Of a stretch of DNA of 64,000 nt, positions 58,729 through 64,000 are shown one piece after another. The notes under the pieces were generated by a model. The model did not search any database, was not told the DNA's origin, and saw nothing but the letters and a program-made list of their open reading frames with translations. The DNA is from Psychroserpens algicola (lineage in GTDB: Bacteria > Bacteroidota > Bacteroidia > Flavobacteriales > Flavobacteriaceae): NCBI RefSeq assembly GCF_014526325.1, contig NZ_JACNMJ010000001.1, positions 1,302,001-1,366,000 of the forward strand, given 5' to 3'. The translations under genes were made by a program, and so were the position numbers. Position 1 is the first letter of the stretch; each line of letters begins with the position of its first letter.

Positions 58729-61362
58729 ATGATCACAACAAAAAAATGTTACAGCTTATTGCTTATGCTAGTAATGTCTGTGTCGAGTGTTATAGCACAG
58801 TCGAGTATTTCTGGAAAGGTATCTGACACATCTGGTATGCCTTTAGGAGGAGTAAATGTAATTCTTGAAGGAACTACTCAAGGAGCAGTTTCAGATTTTG
58901 ATGGAAATTATACCATTAGCAATGTTGAGAATGGTTCTTACACGTTAAATGCTACATATTTAGGGTATTCAAAATTTACTCAAAATGTAACTATTGACGG
59001 AGAAAGTATCACAATTAATTTTACGATGAGTGAAGATGCAGAATCACTAGATCAAATTATTGTGACAGGAGTTACTAATCCGAAATCTAGAATAGAATCT
59101 AGTGTTTCCGTAACAACAATGCGACCAAAAATTATTCAGCAATCTGCACCGAGAACTACAGCTGAAATTTTTAGAACTATACCTGGTATTCGATCTGAAT
59201 CTTCGGGTGGTGAAGGTAATTCAAATATAGCTGTGCGTGGTGTTCCAGTATCTTCAGGAGGATCAAAATATGTACAACTACAAGAAGACGGTTTACCTGT
59301 TTTGTTATTTGGAGATATCGCATTTGCAACGTCTGATATTTTTACACGATATGATTCAAATATTGGTAGAATAGAAGCAATTAGAGGTGGTTCGGCTTCG
59401 ACATTATCCTCAAATTCTCCTGGTGCAATTATTAACTTGATTAGTAAAACTGGTAAAACTGAGGGTGGTTCAATTGGAACATCTTTTGGATTGGATTATG
59501 GCAATTTCAGAACAGATTTTGACTATGGAGCTCCAATTGCTGATGGTCTATATTTTCACATGGGAGGTTTTTACAGAGTAGGAGAAGGTATTAGAGATGC
59601 AGGATATACCGCTAATAATGGTGGTCAATTCAAATTCAATATAACCAAAGAATTTGACAAAGGTTATATAAGATTATATACCAAATATTTGAATGATAGA
59701 GCAATAGCATACTTGCCTAATCCTATTAAAGTAACTGGGACTAACGATGATCCAAATTTTTCTGATATACCAAATTTTGATGCTAACAACCAAACGCTGC
59801 ATACACCTTACTTATCTCAAAATGTTGGTCTTGGTGAGAGTGGCGAATTACGTCGATCTAATGTGAGTGATGGAATGAATCCTATATCGACATCTGTTGG
59901 TATGGAAGCATCTTTTGATCTAGGAGATGGATTTAAAATTAAAAATAACGGAAGGTTCTCATTTAATAAAGGTGGGTTTAATTCACCTTTTCCAGCAAGT
60001 GTATCTACAGTATCCGATTTCCTAGCTGGCGATTTTGCTGTCGATAATGGTTATGATTCTTTAGCTTATGCTAATGGTGATGGTGCTGTAAATGGAAGTT
60101 CTTTAATAGCTCCAGTTGTACTTTTTGATACACAGTTAAATAATTTTAACAACTTTATGAATGATATTCGTTTAACCAAATCCTTTGATAAATTAGACCT
60201 AACTCTTGGGTATTTTAAAGGAATACAAAACTTGTCTATGTCATGGTTATGGAATTCATATCTATTAGAAGCTTCGGGTGATGATGCAAGACTTATTGAT
60301 GCCTTAGACTCTAATGGTGACCCACTATCAGTAAATGGTTTAGTAGGTTATGGTGCTGCTTTTTTTGGAAACTGTTGCCAACGTAGTTACGATACAAGAT
60401 ATAATACCTCTGCTCCATACTTGGCATTAGCTTTTGAAGCTTCTGAAAATTTAAATTTAGATGCAAGTATTCGTTTTGATAAAGGACAAGTAGATGGTTC
60501 ATTTGCTGGACCTTCAACATCTGTAAATGATATTAACAATGACGGTGTAATTTCTCAGCCAGAACAAACGGTTCAATCTATAGATTTGTCAAATCCAACA
60601 ACCGTTAATTACGATTATGATTATGTGTCTTTTTCTTTAGGTGCTAACTATAAATTAAAAGATAACGAAGCTGTATTTGCACGATATAGTAGAGGTGGTG
60701 CAGCAAAAGCTGATCGTATTTTATTTGCTGGTTTAGAGTATACAAATAGCGATAGAATTAATGCGTTAGATTTTATCAATCAAGCAGAAATTGGATATAA
60801 AAGAGGTTTCGAAAGAGGAGCAGTATATGCAACCTTGTTTTTTGCTAAAACTATTGAAGAAGGAGGTTTTGAAGCTACCTCTAATAGTATCATAGAGAAT
60901 GACTACAAGTCTTTGGGAATCGAAATAGAAGGTTCGTATAGATTTAGTGATAATTTCAATGTACGTGGTGGATTAACATTTACCGATGCGGAAATTGATT
61001 CTGGAGACAATAAAGGTAATACACCTAGAAGACAACCTGATTTTATTTACAACCTTATACCAACGTTTGACTTTGGAAGTAAAAATCAAAACTCATTTGG
61101 CTTAAGTTTTATCGGTCAAACTAAAGCTTATGCTCAAGATTCAAATGAATTGGTACTACCAGGCTTTGTGATAGTTAATAGCTTTGTTAATATTGGAATT
61201 ACTGAAAAATTAAATGCAAGTTTATCTGCAAACAATGTCTTTGATACATTAGGAATTACAGAATCTGAAGAAGGAAGTATTGTTGAAGGTCAAACAAATT
61301 ATTTAAGAGTAAGACCTGTACCAGGCCGTTCAATCTCTTTAGGTCTTAATTATAGTTTCTAA
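58729..61362 (+). CDS. TonB-dependent outer-membrane receptor (sugar uptake, no SusD partner)
   Basis: An 877-residue outer-membrane transporter. The signal peptide (to VIAQ) is followed by a carboxypeptidase-regulatory-like domain (ISGKVSDTSGMPLGGVNVIL, residues about 25-110), then LDQIIVTG, a plug domain (AEIFRTIPGIRSES, NSNIAVRGVPVSSGGS, IEAIRGGSASTLSSNSPGAI) and a C-terminal beta barrel ending in an aromatic GLNYSF. No susD-like gene follows; the next gene is an inner-membrane sugar transporter. This resembles the sux locus of Xanthomonas, where a lone TonB receptor imports sucrose. Regulation by the adjacent LacI-type protein is likely through the tandem operator about 90 bases upstream. 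Confidence 0.9.
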   Translation: MITTKKCYSLLLMLVMSVSSVIAQSSISGKVSDTSGMPLGGVNVILEGTTQGAVSDFDGNYTISNVENGSYTLNATYLGYSKFTQNVTIDGESITINFTMSEDAESLDQIIVTGVTNPKSRIESSVSVTTMRPKIIQQSAPRTTAEIFRTIPGIRSESSGGEGNSNIAVRGVPVSSGGSKYVQLQEDGLPVLLFGDIAFATSDIFTRYDSNIGRIEAIRGGSASTLSSNSPGAIINLISKTGKTEGGSIGTSFGLDYGNFRTDFDYGAPIADGLYFHMGGFYRVGEGIRDAGYTANNGGQFKFNITKEFDKGYIRLYTKYLNDRAIAYLPNPIKVTGTNDDPNFSDIPNFDANNQTLHTPYLSQNVGLGESGELRRSNVSDGMNPISTSVGMEASFDLGDGFKIKNNGRFSFNKGGFNSPFPASVSTVSDFLAGDFAVDNGYDSLAYANGDGAVNGSSLIAPVVLFDTQLNNFNNFMNDIRLTKSFDKLDLTLGYFKGIQNLSMSWLWNSYLLEASGDDARLIDALDSNGDPLSVNGLVGYGAAFFGNCCQRSYDTRYNTSAPYLALAFEASENLNLDASIRFDKGQVDGSFAGPSTSVNDINNDGVISQPEQTVQSIDLSNPTTVNYDYDYVSFSLGANYKLKDNEAVFARYSRGGAAKADRILFAGLEYTNSDRINALDFINQAEIGYKRGFERGAVYATLFFAKTIEEGGFEATSNSIIENDYKSLGIEIEGSYRFSDNFNVRGGLTFTDAEIDSGDNKGNTPRRQPDFIYNLIPTFDFGSKNQNSFGLSFIGQTKAYAQDSNELVLPGFVIVNSFVNIGITEKLNASLSANNVFDTLGITESEEGSIVEGQTNYLRVRPVPGRSISLGLNYSF

Positions 61363-61423
61363 ATTTTTATTTATAAGTGTTAATAAAAATTATTTGAGTT
61401 TTTTAAATTGATTTGAATAAAAA

Positions 61424-61455
61424 GGGTCAATGTTTTGAAGCATTGGCTCTTTTTT
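61424..61455 (+). terminator. Terminator between receptor and transporter genes
   Basis: GGGTCAATG pairs with CATTGGCTC (two G-T pairs, 8-nt loop) followed by TCTTTTTT. It may limit read-through from the receptor gene to the transporter gene. Confidence 0.65.
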
Positions 61456-61510
61456 CACAAAGTAATCATTACATTTAATCAAATAGGTGTTCATTTAAAA
61501 ATAAGATGAT

Positions 61511-62968
61511 ATGTTCAAAAAACCAAAATTAAGTTTCTGGCAAATTTGGAATATGAATGTTGGGTTCTTTGGCATTCAATTTAGCTTTGGCTTACAACAA
61601 ACCGCTGTAAACCCTATTTTTTCTTTTTTAGGTGCTCATCACGAAGACCTACCATTACTCAATTTAGCTGGTCCGGTTACAGGGTTATTAATTCAACCAA
61701 TAATTGGAGCGATTTCAGATAAAACATGGTCACCTCGATTTGGTAGAAGAAAACCATTTTTCTTAATAGGAGCAATAATCGCAAGTATGTGTTTATTTAT
61801 GTTCCCATTCAGTTCAGAACTTTGGTTTGCTGTTGGGTTATTATGGATTCTTGATGCAGCTAATAATACGGCAATGGAACCATATAGGGCATTTGTAGGT
61901 GATAAATTGCCAGATGAACAATTAACTTATGGGTTTCAAATGCAGAGTTTATTTGTTGGAGCTGGAATTACATTAGCTAATTTTTCATTGTTTCTTTTCC
62001 AAGACTGGTTTAGTGTTCCAGTAGTTGAAGGAGCATCTTTGTGCAGTTCAGGTACAGAAGTCGTTACAGCCATTCCAAAGTGGGTATATTACTCATTCTT
62101 TTTAGGTGCAATTGCATCTATAGGGACTATTTTATGGTCTGTTTTGAAAACGCCTGAGATTCCACCCTCAGAAGAAGAACTTAAATATATAAAAGAGCGA
62201 AATAAAAACTCATCTTTTATTCATCGGGTTATCGAACCTTTTATTGAAATCTATCAAGCAATTGGCGAAATGCCAAAACTAATGAAAAAACTAGCGATAG
62301 TTTATTTGTTTCAATGGTATGCTTTATTTATTTATTGGCAATTTATAACACCAATGTTAAGGTCGAGCATGTTTGGTATCAGTAATGAAGATACATCAAA
62401 GTTTGATGCTATCATGGCTTCGTGTAAGGCAGGTGAAGTTGTTAGTGCAGCTGATACTTCTTTTGCTCAAAACATACAGTCATTATCTGAACAAGCGCTA
62501 GCGCAAACAGGACTAATGAACGGAACTTATAATTTCGTAACCATGATTGTTGCACTGTTATTAGTGCCAGTAGCTTTAAGATTTAGTAATAAATTGGTTT
62601 ATGTAGGTAGTTTGTTTTTAACTGGTATAGCAATGTTAAGTATGCCATTTATAAGCAATCAATATGCATTGTTATTGCCAATGGTTTTATTAGGGATTGG
62701 TTGGGCTGCCATGATGGGAATACCATATGCAATGGTTTCTAAGGTAATTCCTGAAGAACGTCGAGGTGTTTATATGGGGATAGTTAACATGATGATTGTG
62801 ATTCCTATGGGAATTCAAACTATTACATTTGGACCAATCGTCAAAAATTTGTTAAATAATGATGCAGTAAATGCCATTCTACTGGCAGGACTGTTTTTTA
62901 TTATCGCTGGAATATTAGCTTTTCGATTAAAAGGAAAACCAAGTGATAATTTAGAATTTGATAAATAA
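61511..62968 (+). CDS. MFS sugar transporter, SLC45/GPH-like (sucrose type)
   Basis: A 485-residue inner-membrane transporter with 12 hydrophobic segments. The signature SDKTWSPRFGRRKPFF between helices 2 and 3 and NAGPVTG-like LNLAGPVTGLLIQPIIGAIS match sucrose and maltose proton symporters of the SLC45 and plant SUT group. Together with a lone TonB receptor, a LacI-type regulator and a following GH68/GH32-like gene this points to sucrose or a fructoside as the substrate; that is inference. Starts 56 bases after the terminator; the glycosidase follows 45 bases on. Confidence 0.85.
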   Translation: MFKKPKLSFWQIWNMNVGFFGIQFSFGLQQTAVNPIFSFLGAHHEDLPLLNLAGPVTGLLIQPIIGAISDKTWSPRFGRRKPFFLIGAIIASMCLFMFPFSSELWFAVGLLWILDAANNTAMEPYRAFVGDKLPDEQLTYGFQMQSLFVGAGITLANFSLFLFQDWFSVPVVEGASLCSSGTEVVTAIPKWVYYSFFLGAIASIGTILWSVLKTPEIPPSEEELKYIKERNKNSSFIHRVIEPFIEIYQAIGEMPKLMKKLAIVYLFQWYALFIYWQFITPMLRSSMFGISNEDTSKFDAIMASCKAGEVVSAADTSFAQNIQSLSEQALAQTGLMNGTYNFVTMIVALLLVPVALRFSNKLVYVGSLFLTGIAMLSMPFISNQYALLLPMVLLGIGWAAMMGIPYAMVSKVIPEERRGVYMGIVNMMIVIPMGIQTITFGPIVKNLLNNDAVNAILLAGLFFIIAGILAFRLKGKPSDNLEFDK

Positions 62969-63013
62969 TTATCGGAAAATAAGTAATAAAATTTAAAAAA
63001 AGTAACATTATCT

Positions 63014-64000
63014 ATGATGAATCAGATTCCTGATGCCTACGATAAAAAATTTATAAATGGTATTCGACATCCATATCTATATTTATGGGATTCATGGTCT
63101 TATGTTGATAATAATACATTCCATTTATACTGTTTAGCGCTATCACGATTTAAACCAGATGGAAGTAAAATTGAGCCTGATGAGCGAAACAACTTTCCTT
63201 TTCATATACGACATTTCACCTCAGTTGATGCTGGTGTCAGTTGGACAGATAGAGGCTGTTTTTTTAAACCAAAAGATAACTCTAAATCTAATTTTAATAC
63301 AATTTGGAGTGGTAGTGTGAAACCATTAACCAATGGAAAAAAACTTGTTGCATATACAGGTTTAGAACATAGAGATCAAGATCATCAATACCTGCAAAAC
63401 ATAGCAATTGCTATTTCAGAAGATGGTTACTCTGTCAAAGACTTTGATGAAAATATTTTGTCCGATCCTCTTAGGGACTGGAAAGAAATTACTGAAAAAG
63501 GATATTTCCTTGATGCTTCAGAACGCTTAGGTAGCAATATGGGTGAAATTAATGGACCTATTATGTCATGGCGTGATCCATTTATTTTTTATGATAAGAA
63601 AAAGGAATTAAATTTATTTTGGGCAGCAAAAGTTGGTCCTCGATTTGGGGCAATGGCACGAGCAACATTGAAAAAAAATGGAGACTTTTTCAAAATTGAC
63701 ACATTGCATCCACCAGTTACAGTACCAGATGCTGATGAATTTACTCAACTTGAAGTTCCTAAAGTATTATTTGATGAAGTACACAAGACATACTATCTAA
63801 TTATTGCCAGTTGCAATAGATTGTATGAAAGTCAACCAGATTCAGAAATTAGTAAAGAAGTTAGAGTGTATGCTTCTGAGAACATTGATGGACCTTGGGA
63901 ATCTTTAGGAGATAAAATTTTAGGTTCAGAACATTTGTTTGGAATTACAGTGTTGCAAACAGATTTCGAAAACAATAGGTTGTTGTGCATGGCGCCTTAT
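63014..64000 (+). CDS. GH68/GH32-like (clan J) glycosidase, 3' end outside window
   Basis: The frame is open from ATG 63014 (a second ATG follows at 63017) through 329 codons to the window edge with no stop. The N-terminal motif YLYLWDSWSYVDNNTFHLY is like the nucleophile region WDSW of GH68 levansucrases, and MSWRDPFIFYD carries the RDP triad of clan GH-J. A later FTQLEVPKVLFD could hold the acid/base Glu. No signal peptide is seen, so the enzyme should be cytoplasmic and act on the sugar brought in by the preceding transporter, for example cleaving sucrose. GH43-type enzymes share the beta-propeller fold and remain an alternative. Confidence 0.75.
   Translation, partial: MMNQIPDAYDKKFINGIRHPYLYLWDSWSYVDNNTFHLYCLALSRFKPDGSKIEPDERNNFPFHIRHFTSVDAGVSWTDRGCFFKPKDNSKSNFNTIWSGSVKPLTNGKKLVAYTGLEHRDQDHQYLQNIAIAISEDGYSVKDFDENILSDPLRDWKEITEKGYFLDASERLGSNMGEINGPIMSWRDPFIFYDKKKELNLFWAAKVGPRFGAMARATLKKNGDFFKIDTLHPPVTVPDADEFTQLEVPKVLFDEVHKTYYLIIASCNRLYESQPDSEISKEVRVYASENIDGPWESLGDKILGSEHLFGITVLQTDFENNRLLCMAPY

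Noticed and set aside
1-64000. CRISPR arrays, insertion sequences, integrases or prophage
   Set aside because: No regularly spaced direct repeats, transposase or integrase motifs were seen on either strand; the collar-domain protein alone does not make a prophage.

Overview
The window reads as an AT-rich, gene-dense stretch of chromosome from a marine-type Flavobacteriaceae (Bacteroidota). This rests on: Bacteroidota promoters (TTTG / TAnnTTTG) in front of several genes; an alternative complex III plus aa3-type oxidase operon; TonB receptor, GH92 and FucP-like nutrient genes; SPOR, LytTR and TPR-AraC families; and a RiPP locus whose maturases (split LanB, 'grasp-with-spasm' pair) are typical of Bacteroidota. 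I see no CRISPR array, insertion sequence or rRNA. One tRNA (Gln, TTG anticodon) is present.

Layout. 1-5.7 kb: the 3' part of a cyanophycin synthetase gene (open at the left edge), a small secreted protein, an ALDH3-like aldehyde dehydrogenase and a secreted tail-collar protein with His-Asn repeats. 5.8-8.3 kb: a TPR histidine kinase and LytTR regulator pair. 8.4-13.7 kb: a three-gene operon (GH92 mannosidase, FucP-family importer, glycosylasparaginase) fitting N-glycan scavenging. 13.8-19.4 kb: a metallophosphoesterase, a cysteine-less thioredoxin-fold protein, a NodB-type deacetylase and a DUF2723 membrane protein. 19.5-25.2 kb: tRNA-Gln, a tandem Usp, and the rimP-nusA-infB operon with a terminator-like hairpin in its leader. 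25.2-37.5 kb: a SPOR protein, then actABCDEF-coxBA, a complete quinol-to-oxygen branch. 37.6-42.5 kb: ruvB, a cytochrome P450, a dihaem peroxidase and queG.

42.4-57.5 kb is the accessory heart of the window: two RiPP systems back to back. Leftwards run a split class I lanthipeptide dehydratase (LanB-N, LanB-C), a membrane-anchored TPR-AraC regulator, a GG-leader precursor with two Cys, and a lipoprotein subtilase. No LanC cyclase is visible. Rightwards run four tandem GG/GS-leader precursors, an unknown lipoprotein, an ATP-grasp ligase, a small coupled ORF, a SPASM protein lacking a radical-SAM motif, a C39-peptidase ABC exporter and an HlyD adaptor. This right arm looks like a grasp-with-spasm (graspetide) cluster. 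The only exporter may serve both arms. Hairpins separate precursors from processing genes, and three of the four right-arm precursors share an upstream element.

57.5-64 kb: a LacI-family regulator, a perfect tandem operator (two 20-bp units), a TonB receptor without a SusD partner, an SLC45/GPH-like sugar transporter and the start of a GH68/GH32-like gene that leaves the right edge. Together these suggest a sucrose or fructoside utilisation locus.

All functions are inferred from motifs read by eye; no database search was run.
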